Shown here: positions 6,908 through 13,377 of the stretch, piece by piece
Layout of the letters: each line of letters starts with the position of its first letter
Position numbering within the stretch: position 1 is the first letter of the stretch
From: CAIOGI01 sp964561875
GTDB taxonomy: Bacteria > Patescibacteriota > Minisyncoccia > Phycocordibacterales > PALSA-1337
DNA: 20,017 nt
Direction of reading: 5' to 3'
NCBI GenBank assembly: GCA_964561875.1
Contig: CAZLQL010000010.1
Span: 1 to 20,017 of the forward strand
Made by a program: the position numbers and the translations under genes
The notes under the pieces: model-generated
What the model saw: the letters and a program-made list of their open reading frames with translations, nothing else
What the model was told of the DNA's origin: nothing
Database searches by the model: none

Positions 6908-7921
6908 ATGTTTGAAAATGAGCCAGATCTTCCATTTACACATAAAGGAATTAGGATTTTATTTTTCCTTTCCTTAACTTTTATTTTTATTTCTCTAGTA
7001 TATAAAAATAGAGATTATATAAAAAATATAGGTATAAAAGATAGTAATATGCCTAAAAAATATAGTGTAGATAAACTAGATATTGATAAGAGTGCATTAA
7101 ACTATGATTATGAAATTGATAAAAAACCTAGTTTAGTAAAACCGATAACTATACAAAAAGACAAAGATAAATTGATCAGTGCAGAGAGTTATATACTAGG
7201 TAATTTAGACTCAGGAGTAATATATATAAAGTCAAATGAAAATAAAGTTTTCCCTATAGCATCTATAAGTAAACTGATAGTAGCACTTGTAGCTATACAC
7301 AATATAGATGTTAATAAGAAGATAACAATAAATGAAGATATGCTTAAGGCGTATGGGAATGCTGGTAATCTAGTGGTGGGCGAGGTATATACGATAAGAG
7401 AGTTACTGTACCCATTATTATTGGAATCAAGCAATGATGCTGCGGAAGCTATTGCACAATCTTTTACTGGTGGATATAACAGCTTTTTATACCAAATGAA
7501 TTCTTTTGTAAATGAACTCGGTATGAATAGTACTTCCTTTAAAGACGCTTCGGGCTTAAGTTCTGGAAATATCTCAAATGCTTCAGATTTATTTATACTT
7601 TCTAGGTATATTTATAACAATGAAAAAGATCTATTGGCATTAACAAAAAACTACACAGTTTCTCTAGCTTCGACTACTGAACACGCTGGACATACGTATA
7701 AAGCCATCGATCCTTTTGTTTTAGATCCAAATTTTATTGGAGGGAAGACTGGTAGAACTATAGAAGCAAAAGAGAGTATGCTTTCACTTTTCAATTACTC
7801 ATTAAACTCTAGTATGAAATTACCAATATCAGTAATTGTGCTTAGGTCAGACTTCAGTTCAAGAGAAATAGACACGAGTATACTTTTTGAACAGTTTATG
7901 AAGATGAATATGTCTATATAG
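6908..7921 (+). CDS. D-alanyl-D-alanine carboxypeptidase family (peptidase S11)
   Basis: 337 aa. There is an N-terminal signal anchor (about 14-32), a linker, then the penicillin-binding fold. All three active-site motifs are present: SISK (Ser119, Lys122), SSN (174-176) and KTG (280-282). Members trim the terminal D-Ala from peptidoglycan stem peptides outside the membrane, limiting cross-links. The C-terminal membrane-anchoring extension of classical DacA enzymes is absent, and attachment is by the N terminus instead. The start is supported by the TGTTAGAAT box. Confidence 0.88.
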   Translation: MFENEPDLPFTHKGIRILFFLSLTFIFISLVYKNRDYIKNIGIKDSNMPKKYSVDKLDIDKSALNYDYEIDKKPSLVKPITIQKDKDKLISAESYILGNLDSGVIYIKSNENKVFPIASISKLIVALVAIHNIDVNKKITINEDMLKAYGNAGNLVVGEVYTIRELLYPLLLESSNDAAEAIAQSFTGGYNSFLYQMNSFVNELGMNSTSFKDASGLSSGNISNASDLFILSRYIYNNEKDLLALTKNYTVSLASTTEHAGHTYKAIDPFVLDPNFIGGKTGRTIEAKESMLSLFNYSLNSSMKLPISVIVLRSDFSSREIDTSILFEQFMKMNMSI

Positions 7922-7967
7922 TGTATTATTTGTGGTTTATTATGACACATTAGTGTGGATTATTGGT

Positions 7968-7996
7968 TTGTATATACTAGGTAATAAAGGTATAAT
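7968..7996 (+). promoter_or_regulatory. Promoter of the DUF378 gene
   Basis: TTGTAT (7968-7973), 17-base spacer, TATAAT (7991-7996). The predicted leader is about 35 bases and contains an AT-rich hairpin (TTATAAAA / TTTTATAA). This is a conventional promoter with a leader. Confidence 0.7.
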
Positions 7997-8038
7997 TTGG
8001 GGAGTCGGCAGTATTATAAAAATTAATTTTATAAAAAC

Positions 8039-8263
8039 ATGAAAGCAGTTCATATCATAGCTTGGATCCTTCTTGTAATAGGAGGCCTAAACTGGTTACT
8101 AGTTGGTCTAGGTGGATGGGATGTTGTTGAACTCCTATTTGGAGCAGGAAATATAGTAGCTAGAATAGTTTATATTCTAGTAGGACTATCAGCACTTGTA
8201 TCACTATTTACACATAAGGGTGATTGCAAGACTTGTACAACTGGAGGTTCTCAAACAATGTAA
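8039..8263 (+). CDS. DUF378 family small membrane protein
   Basis: 74 aa with two membrane segments: one starting HIIAWILLVIGGLNWLLVG, the other NIVARIVYILVGLSALVSL. The GGLNW block and the VELLFG-GN-ARIVY pattern are family features. The biochemical role is unknown. A short C-terminal tail holds CKTC. A strong terminator follows. Confidence 0.85.
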   Translation: MKAVHIIAWILLVIGGLNWLLVGLGGWDVVELLFGAGNIVARIVYILVGLSALVSLFTHKGDCKTCTTGGSQTM

Positions 8264-8281
8264 TATTTGTTTACATTCTGT

Positions 8282-8318
8282 AAAAGAAAACCGCTTTAAA
8301 GCGGTTTTCTTTTTGTCT
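8282..8318. terminator. Bidirectional terminator, perfect palindrome
   Basis: 8282-8313 is a perfect 32-base palindrome (AAAAGAAAACCGCTTT and its complement), so it folds the same way on both strands with T-runs on each 3' side. It separates the DUF378 gene (+) from the ZIP gene (-). Confidence 0.92.
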
Positions 8319-8336
8319 AACAATATATTTTTTATT

Positions 8337-9062
8337 TTAAATACCTGCAAACTTTATTACAATATATAAAGCTAGTATTCCTGCAACTGTAGAAACAGTT
8401 GTCCAGATCGTAGGGTGATTGTGATGACTTTCTGGTAATAGATCACTTGCTCCTATATATAAGAATGATCCAGCAAATAATGAAAGAATTATACATAGTA
8501 TGTTTCCAGAAAGTGTAAAGAATAGAGTAGATATTATTCCGATTACTGGGGCTGTAGCGTCAACTATCAACCACTTAAATGCGTTTATTCTTGTTCCATT
8601 ATTTTTTAATATCATATTTACAGTATTTAGGCCATCAGAAAAGTCATGTACTAAAACTGCAAGGGTTACTATAGATCCAACTGAAACTGAGACTTGGAAG
8701 GCTAGTCCTATCGCAATACCATCAAGTAAACTGTGTATAGAAAGACTCAGAGCACCTAGTAAACCTCTTTTATTGTGCTCATCATGATTATCTTCATCAT
8801 TGTGACTATGAAAGAATATAGTTCTATCAAGTATCATGTATACGATAAAACCTAAAGCTACCAAAAGAGTGATTGTAGAAATATCATATATGCCTTGAGA
8901 CAATTCTATTGATTCAGGTATAAGATCAAAAAAGGCTACACCTATCACAGCTCCTGCACTAAAACCTAGTATTAAATGTAATTTGTCTTTGTATTTTAAT
9001 GCAAAAAGTCCACCAAACATTGTTGCTAAAAATGTAAAAATACTAATAAGTAATATAGTCAT
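8337..9062 (-). CDS. ZIP family divalent metal transporter
   Basis: 241 aa with about eight hydrophobic segments. The metal-binding helices are visible: IHSLLDGIAIGLAF (His110, Asp114) and VHDFSDGLN (His139, Asp143), where many ZIPs have HExPE. A His/Asp-rich cytoplasmic loop (about 85-96, HSHNDEDNHDEH) precedes them, and DLIPES and DLLPES motifs occur near both ends. It probably imports zinc, iron or manganese. The His-to-Asp variant in helix 5 may change metal preference (inference). It starts one base after the stop of the upstream gene, so the two are co-transcribed. Confidence 0.88.
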   Translation of the reverse strand: MTILLISIFTFLATMFGGLFALKYKDKLHLILGFSAGAVIGVAFFDLIPESIELSQGIYDISTITLLVALGFIVYMILDRTIFFHSHNDEDNHDEHNKRGLLGALSLSIHSLLDGIAIGLAFQVSVSVGSIVTLAVLVHDFSDGLNTVNMILKNNGTRINAFKWLIVDATAPVIGIISTLFFTLSGNILCIILSLFAGSFLYIGASDLLPESHHNHPTIWTTVSTVAGILALYIVIKFAGI

Positions 9063-9063
9063 A

Positions 9064-9624
9064 TTATTTTTTTCTTGTTTTTATAATTATAGTCATTGCG
9101 GTATTTACCAAAATCATTACCACAGAATGAAGAGTTGTAGCTATGTTATACGCCTGAAGTGAAAAAAGTGCAATAAAATGCCTTGAAGCATTCATACTAT
9201 AAAGTATTGAATTTTCTGTTTCTGGGTTTGCCCAAGTTTTGCGTATTGTAGGAATAAAAGCAATCAGATCTATGGTTACAACCGTAATTACAGAAATAGT
9301 TGGGTCCTTTGTAATTATCCAAGGTATAAGACCGAGTAGGGCAATAATTAGAAAATATGTATCAACTTTTCTTATGTGCTTGAAACCATATTTTAGTGAA
9401 ATTAAAAATATAATTACAGTAAAACCTTCTGAAACTGCAGTTGGTATAGCACCTATTCCAGCACCTTTTGCTATTTGTCCGAAAAAGGTGACCATAGAAA
9501 CTATTGTCCAAACCAACCAAGTGTAAGCATGTGGTTCGATCCTCTTTTTTAATATATCTATTAGATAAGGTACATTACCGATTACTGCTAGAATCGAGGC
9601 GATGATAACAAAAGTTTCCTTCAT
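9064..9624 (-). CDS. PQ-loop-like integral membrane protein
   Basis: 186 aa with about six hydrophobic segments. The first repeat, GNVPYLIDILKK...P..YTWLVW (about 16-39), resembles PQ-loop/SemiSWEET helices, and a second related segment, DLIAFIPTIRKTWANPE, occurs near 125. The substrate is unknown. The open frame extends to 9651, but a TATAAT box seven bases before the ATG at 9624 marks this as the start. It is the first gene of a two-gene unit with the ZIP transporter, which suggests a joint role in transport (inference). Confidence 0.65.
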   Translation of the reverse strand: MKETFVIIASILAVIGNVPYLIDILKKRIEPHAYTWLVWTIVSMVTFFGQIAKGAGIGAIPTAVSEGFTVIIFLISLKYGFKHIRKVDTYFLIIALLGLIPWIITKDPTISVITVVTIDLIAFIPTIRKTWANPETENSILYSMNASRHFIALFSLQAYNIATTLHSVVMILVNTAMTIIIKTRKK

Positions 9625-9631
9625 GCAATAT

Positions 9632-9637
9632 ATTATA
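9632..9637 (-). promoter_or_regulatory. -10 box with leaderless geometry
   Basis: TATAAT on the minus strand, seven bases before the ATG at 9624. It lacks the TG extension, and no clear -35 is seen. Confidence 0.5.
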
Positions 9638-9654
9638 TACGATAAATTCAATAG

Positions 9655-9663
9655 TTATCCACA
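9655..9663 (+). other. DnaA-box match TTATCCACA
   Basis: Exact match to the classical nine-base DnaA box, alone, 8 bases before the lexA-operon -35. One 9-mer could occur by chance. If real, it links DnaA to this promoter. Confidence 0.3.
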
Positions 9664-9670
9664 ATTTTTC

Positions 9671-9699
9671 TTGTAAGTGAACGTATGTTCACCTATAAT
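9671..9699 (+). promoter_or_regulatory. Promoter of the lexA operon
   Basis: TTGTAA (9671-9676), 17-base spacer, TATAAT (9694-9699); the predicted leader before the ATG at 9734 is about 28 bases. The spacer is filled by the LexA-type operator. Confidence 0.85.
9677..9692 (+). promoter_or_regulatory. SOS box (LexA operator)
   Basis: GTGAACGTATGTTCAC has perfect 6-base arms and contains GAACGTATGTTC, matching the Gram-positive-type LexA site GAACnnnnGTTC. It occupies the spacer between -35 and -10, so bound LexA would block polymerase and autoregulate. Confidence 0.85.
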
Positions 9700-9733
9700 A
9701 CTTATATAACATTATTAAACTAAAATAAAAAAC

Positions 9734-9952
9734 ATGAGCAATAAAAATATTTTTGTTAAGGAATTGAGAAGAGAAATAAATAAGTTAAATCAGGAAATCG
9801 ACAGAAGAATTATAAGAGGGATATCTTATAAGAATTTATCAAGAAGACATAAGATATTAGTTTCAAGATTAAATTCAGCAACCAGTTATCCAAGTTCTTC
9901 ATATGCTTTCTTTGAAAAGTTAAATAGGGTAGTAAGTACGTTCATGTTCTAG
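9734..9952 (+). CDS. Small basic hypothetical protein, first gene of the SOS operon
   Basis: 72 aa, strongly basic, with no signal or membrane segment. Residues 5-50 look like two amphipathic, possibly coiled-coil helices (VKELRREINKLNQEIDRRII, then a second rich in Arg/Lys/Leu); the end is Ser/aromatic-rich. I do not recognise the family. It is transcribed directly from the LexA-controlled promoter, ahead of lexA by 25 bases, so it is predicted to be damage-inducible. A nucleic-acid-binding or division-checkpoint role is possible but unproven. Confidence 0.65.
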   Translation: MSNKNIFVKELRREINKLNQEIDRRIIRGISYKNLSRRHKILVSRLNSATSYPSSSYAFFEKLNRVVSTFMF

Positions 9953-9977
9953 TATCATAATATTATAAATATAAATA

Positions 9978-10550
9978 ATGAGTCTAAATAATTATAAAGA
10001 TAAAATTTTTTCATTCTATAAGGGTAAAAAGCGCATGCCTAGTTACTCTGAGATTATGAACTTGCTTGGGTTCAAATCAAAAAATGCAGTGTATAAGTTA
10101 GTAAACAAGCTGGTTGCGGAGGGTTTTGTTATAAAAGATTCCAGTGGTAGATTGTTACCTAAAAAGCTTATAGGTGAAATACCTATTCTAGGTCTTGTAG
10201 AAGCTGGTATACCCACAGTGGCTGAGGAGGATGTATTGGATACTATGAGTTTCGACGATTACCTCATAGGCGATTCTAGTAAGACTTTTATTCTAGAAGT
10301 AAAAGGTGATTCTATGATAGAAGAAGGTATAAAAGAAGGTGATCTGGTTATAGTTGAAAAGACCAAGGATCCAAAAGATGGAGATATAGTGATCGCTGAA
10401 GTTGATGGTGGTTGGACTATGAAGTTTTTGAGAAAAAAACAAGGTAAGCCCATATATCTTGAGCCAGCAAATAAAAACTATAAACCAATATATCCAGAAT
10501 ACGATTTAAATATCGGAGCGGTAGTAAAGGGTGTAATAAGAAAGTATTAA
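9978..10550 (+). CDS. lexA: LexA repressor
   Basis: 190 aa SOS repressor. An N-terminal winged helix-turn-helix (about 5-60, MPSYSEIMNLLGFKSKNAVYKLV) binds DNA. The C-terminal S24 peptidase-type domain contains the autocleavage bond Ala76-Gly77 (GLVEAGIP), nucleophile Ser112 in GDSM and general base Lys149 in TMKFL. RecA on single-stranded DNA stimulates self-cleavage, freeing the operator. The operator at 9677 lies in its own operon promoter. The protein is slightly shorter than the usual 200 or so residues, through a shorter HTH-to-hinge region. The alkyltransferase starts one base downstream. Confidence 0.95.
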   Translation: MSLNNYKDKIFSFYKGKKRMPSYSEIMNLLGFKSKNAVYKLVNKLVAEGFVIKDSSGRLLPKKLIGEIPILGLVEAGIPTVAEEDVLDTMSFDDYLIGDSSKTFILEVKGDSMIEEGIKEGDLVIVEKTKDPKDGDIVIAEVDGGWTMKFLRKKQGKPIYLEPANKNYKPIYPEYDLNIGAVVKGVIRKY

Positions 10551-10551
10551 A

Positions 10552-10806
10552 ATGAAAAAAACTTTTTCAGAATGTGTTTATGACATTGTGAGAAATATAC
10601 CTTCAGGTAAGGTTTTTACCTATAAACAAGTTGCTACCATGGCAGGTAATCCAAAAGCTTTTCGTGCAGTTGGGAATATTTTAAATAAAAATTATGATCC
10701 CAGTATACCGTGTCATAGAGTGATAAGGTCGGATGGTAAAATCGGTGGTTATAATAGAGGTGGAAAAAATAAAATTGCCTTACTGAAAAGTGAAGGGGTG
10801 GTATAA
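10552..10806 (+). CDS. Methylated-DNA--protein-cysteine methyltransferase, minimal domain
   Basis: 84 aa, only the DNA-binding/active-site domain of the Ogt/MGMT family. The acceptor Cys54 is in PCHRV. Tyr24 (base flipping) and Arg38 in RAVGNIL (finger residue) match the family. It transfers the O6-alkyl group from guanine to itself, a one-shot repair. The presence of Cys rather than Trp argues against the alkyltransferase-like (ATL) sensor proteins. It starts one base after lexA, so it should be induced by DNA damage. The tspO promoter overlaps its stop codon. Confidence 0.9.
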   Translation: MKKTFSECVYDIVRNIPSGKVFTYKQVATMAGNPKAFRAVGNILNKNYDPSIPCHRVIRSDGKIGGYNRGGKNKIALLKSEGVV

Positions 10807-10807
10807 T
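10799..10807 (+). promoter_or_regulatory. Extended -10 promoter of tspO, leaderless start
   Basis: TGGTATAAT overlaps the alkyltransferase stop codon (10804-10806). Six bases later is the ATG at 10814, so the earlier in-frame ATG at 10790 lies outside the predicted transcript. Confidence 0.75.
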
Positions 10808-10813
10808 ATAGTC

Positions 10814-11293
10814 ATGAAATTAAAAACAATATTTACATTTTTAATAGCAATAATAATACCGCAGATTGCTGGTATTTTAGGTTCAGTATTTTCTTTTAGT
10901 TCTATACCGACATGGTATACGACACTAGTTAGACCTAGTTTAGCTCCTCCAAATTGGGTTTTTGGACCTGTTTGGACTACATTATTTCTACTTATGGGTA
11001 TTGCAAGTTTTATAATATATCAAAAGGGTATAAATAGACCTGATGTTAAGAAGGCTCTATATGTATTTTTTATACAGCTTATATTAAATATTACATGGTC
11101 AATACTATTTTTTGGATTAAATGATATTGGTGCAGCACTTATTGAAATAGTATGTCTATGGTCAATAATATTGGCAAATATTATTGTATTTTGGAGAATA
11201 TCAAAAGTCGCAGGATATCTATTGATACCATATATATTGTGGGTGAGTTTTGCTAGTTATTTAAATTTTTCATTCTTTATATTAAATAATTAA
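10814..11293 (+). CDS. tspO: TspO/MBR family membrane protein
   Basis: 159 aa with five hydrophobic helices. The family signatures are present in order: WYTTLVRPSLAPPNWVFGPVWT (about 34-55), QLILNITWSILFFGL (about 89-103) and PYILWVSFASYLN (about 140-152). TspO proteins bind porphyrins and related ligands and take part in oxidative-stress responses. With its own promoter, it can be expressed apart from the SOS operon upstream. The position next to repair genes fits a stress role (inference). Confidence 0.92.
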   Translation: MKLKTIFTFLIAIIIPQIAGILGSVFSFSSIPTWYTTLVRPSLAPPNWVFGPVWTTLFLLMGIASFIIYQKGINRPDVKKALYVFFIQLILNITWSILFFGLNDIGAALIEIVCLWSIILANIIVFWRISKVAGYLLIPYILWVSFASYLNFSFFILNN

Positions 11294-11301
11294 TACTTAT
11301 A

Positions 11302-11820
11302 ATGGGTTATAAAATGGTCTTAGTGAATGACTCGATGCAAAGTGGTTATGAATATCAAACTGTGGAACCTGTCGGAGAAAATTTCGATAAAAATTTTAGA
11401 CCCGAACTTTCTCCTAAAGAAATGTTGGAATTGGGAGTTTTTGGTGGTGTGTATATGAGAGACTGTAAACATGAATTTCCTTCAGACTGGTTTTCAAATG
11501 CAAAACTAGCTCCAGATTCAGAAAAGGATCATTTGCCCGAATTAAATTATTTTAAAGTAAATGCTAGTCAGCCACTTTCGGAATGGCAAAAAAAGGGTTG
11601 GATAAATAGCGCAGATCCAAGAGGTTGGTTTCAGTGGTACTGTAGGTATTATATGGGTAGAAGGCTTCCTGATGAGGATAAAAGGCAGATAAAGAGATGG
11701 AAAATGATGAGACGGCATATAGCCCAGATAAAGAATAATTGTAGGGTAGGTGATGAATACTGCAGACCTAAACAGAGGCAAGCGCTGTTACACTGGGCAT
11801 ATGATAGTAGAAAGATGTAG
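11302..11820 (+). CDS. Conserved protein of unknown function, Trp/Tyr-rich
   Basis: 172 aa, soluble and basic in the C-terminal half. Notable blocks are LSPKEMLELGVFGGVYM (about 36-52), SDWFSNAKL, the aromatic core DPRGWFQWYCRYYMGRR (about 106-122) and RPKQRQALLHWAYDSRK at the end. The pattern looks like a well-conserved single-domain family that I have seen in bacteria and eukaryotes without an assigned function. No membrane segment or known catalytic motif is present. A TATAAT at 11298-11303 would favour the in-frame ATG at 11314 instead; the longer start assumes co-transcription with tspO. Confidence 0.7.
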   Translation: MGYKMVLVNDSMQSGYEYQTVEPVGENFDKNFRPELSPKEMLELGVFGGVYMRDCKHEFPSDWFSNAKLAPDSEKDHLPELNYFKVNASQPLSEWQKKGWINSADPRGWFQWYCRYYMGRRLPDEDKRQIKRWKMMRRHIAQIKNNCRVGDEYCRPKQRQALLHWAYDSRKM

Positions 11821-11837
11821 TATAAGTAGGGATATTA

Positions 11838-11864
11838 AATTTTAAACCTATTATTTTTAAAATT
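11838..11864. terminator. AT-only hairpin between convergent genes
   Basis: AATTTTAAA / TTTAAAATT, 9-bp arms and a 9-base loop with T-runs. It overlaps the end of the DUF2127 gene. It is the only candidate terminator in this convergent gap and is weak. Confidence 0.35.
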
Positions 11865-12375
11865 AAATACTATCTTGTTTTATCTGACTATCTAATTCTT
11901 TTATTTTTTCTATATGCTTTTTTGTTACTTTGTATTCATGCCACGTTAGCCAGATAACAAAAATATCAAATATGGTTAATATTATGAGGAATAATGAGTA
12001 TCCAAAACATAGTTTGTATAATTGATATAGAATAAATAGACTAACGGTAATGATCATTCCTGGATAAGCCCATAGCTTATTTTTAAGTAGGCTGATAACA
12101 AGTATTGTCTTTACAATACCGTGAGATAATAAATAAAAGGCTACATATCTTTGACCATGTATAGAAAAGTTTGAAAGAAAATGATGGAGTTGTATAGTAA
12201 AATAATCATCAGGTTCATTTAGTAATTCACTATCTATTATATTTGCGATTATCATATTTACTCTTCCTGTAAATAGTAGGAAACTTCCTGCAAGTATCTG
12301 AACAATAGAATTAATACCCTTTAGAATAAGGCTTATTATAAACACTTTGTGAATGTTTTTTTCAGGTATATGCAT
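11863..12375 (-). CDS. DUF2127 family membrane protein
   Basis: 170 aa with about four hydrophobic segments. The family pattern is visible: LILKGINSIVQILAG near the N terminus, YLLSHGIVKTILVISLLKNKLWAYP in the middle, and LILTIFDIFVIWLTWHEY near the C terminus. The function is unknown. It starts 17 bases after trxB and is probably co-transcribed with it. Confidence 0.8.
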   Translation of the reverse strand: MHIPEKNIHKVFIISLILKGINSIVQILAGSFLLFTGRVNMIIANIIDSELLNEPDDYFTIQLHHFLSNFSIHGQRYVAFYLLSHGIVKTILVISLLKNKLWAYPGMIITVSLFILYQLYKLCFGYSLFLIILTIFDIFVIWLTWHEYKVTKKHIEKIKELDSQIKQDSI

Positions 12376-12392
12376 ATATTATTTCACGTGTG

Positions 12393-13316
12393 CTATTTTG
12401 CTTTCAAAAATAGATATATATCTTCCAATGCCTTGACTGCATCTCCAGCAGCAATGTTGTTTTGATTATAAAGGCCATCTGTACAATCTCCAGCGGCCCA
12501 TACTCCAACGGTATTTGTTTTTTGATCTCTTGGATTTACCTTTATATGACCCCATTCATCTATTTCTACAATATTTTTTATGAAATCTGTATTTGGTATT
12601 GAACCTATTTCGACAAATATTCCTGTTGTTTTGAGTTCCACATCATTTCCAGTTTTTGAGTCTGAATATATAAAACTTGTTACAAATTTATCTCCCTTAA
12701 CCTCTTTTGGTATAGCGTTTTTAATTATTTTAAAATGAGAATTTTTTGAAACCTTATCTATTGTCACTTGATCTGCTCTAAATTTATCACTTCTGTTTAT
12801 GAGTGTTACGGTTTTACAATATGCTAGTAGTTGGGAGGCACTTTCAAATGCTGCATTTCCACCACCGACAACTATTACATCTTGATCATTAAATAGAGGT
12901 CCGTCACAACTAGCACAATATGTAAGACCTTTATGTTCAAATTTGTCAGCGCCTGTAGCAGGAAGCTTTTTTCTAGAACTACCTGTTGTTATGAGTATTG
13001 TCTTTGCTTTGTATGATTCTTTATCTGTTTCAATAAGGAAGCCCTCATCTATTTTTGATACATTTTTGCACCATTGTCCTTCCTTTATATCAACAATATC
13101 CTTTGAGTATGCTTTCAGGTGATTCTCAAGATTTTTTGCTAAATCCATTCCAGAAATCTTGGTTGTACCTATCCAGTTTTCTATACCATCTGAAACTGAA
13201 CTCTGACCCTCCCAATTTTTTGTAATAAAAACAGATTTCAATTTCTTTCTTGCTGCATAAACTCCTGCAGAAACACCTGCTGGACCACCACCGATTATTG
13301 CTAGGTCATATATCAT
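12393..13316 (-). CDS. trxB: Thioredoxin reductase-like flavoprotein
   Basis: 307 aa, the usual length. The FAD site is GGGPAG (9-14), the redox pair is Cys134-Ala-Ser-Cys137, the NADPH-fold motif is VGGGNAAFESA (150-160), and the second FAD motif GVWAAGD comes near the end. It reduces thioredoxin with NADPH in the cytosol. The NADPH phosphate-contact motif, usually HRRDxxRA, here reads NRSDKFRA (174-181), which may weaken NADPH preference. No thioredoxin gene is adjacent. A TGATATACT box lies nine bases before the ATG. Confidence 0.9.
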   Translation of the reverse strand: MIYDLAIIGGGPAGVSAGVYAARKKLKSVFITKNWEGQSSVSDGIENWIGTTKISGMDLAKNLENHLKAYSKDIVDIKEGQWCKNVSKIDEGFLIETDKESYKAKTILITTGSSRKKLPATGADKFEHKGLTYCASCDGPLFNDQDVIVVGGGNAAFESASQLLAYCKTVTLINRSDKFRADQVTIDKVSKNSHFKIIKNAIPKEVKGDKFVTSFIYSDSKTGNDVELKTTGIFVEIGSIPNTDFIKNIVEIDEWGHIKVNPRDQKTNTVGVWAAGDCTDGLYNQNNIAAGDAVKALEDIYLFLKAK

Positions 13317-13325
13317 AATAAAACT

Positions 13326-13334
13326 AGTATATCA
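13326..13334 (-). promoter_or_regulatory. Extended -10 promoter of trxB
   Basis: On the minus strand TGATATACT, then nine bases and the ATG at 13316, predicting a leader of only about three bases. Confidence 0.55.
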
Positions 13335-13347
13335 TTTAGTATTTATA

Positions 13348-13377
13348 AAATAAAACTGCATTTATGCAGCTTTATTT
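13348..13377 (-). terminator. Terminator of ftsZ
   Basis: 14-bp stem in the minus-strand RNA (one G-U pair, two-base loop, T-rich 3' arm GTTTTATTTT). It begins directly after the ftsZ stop codon, so trxB is probably transcribed from its own promoter. Confidence 0.8.
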
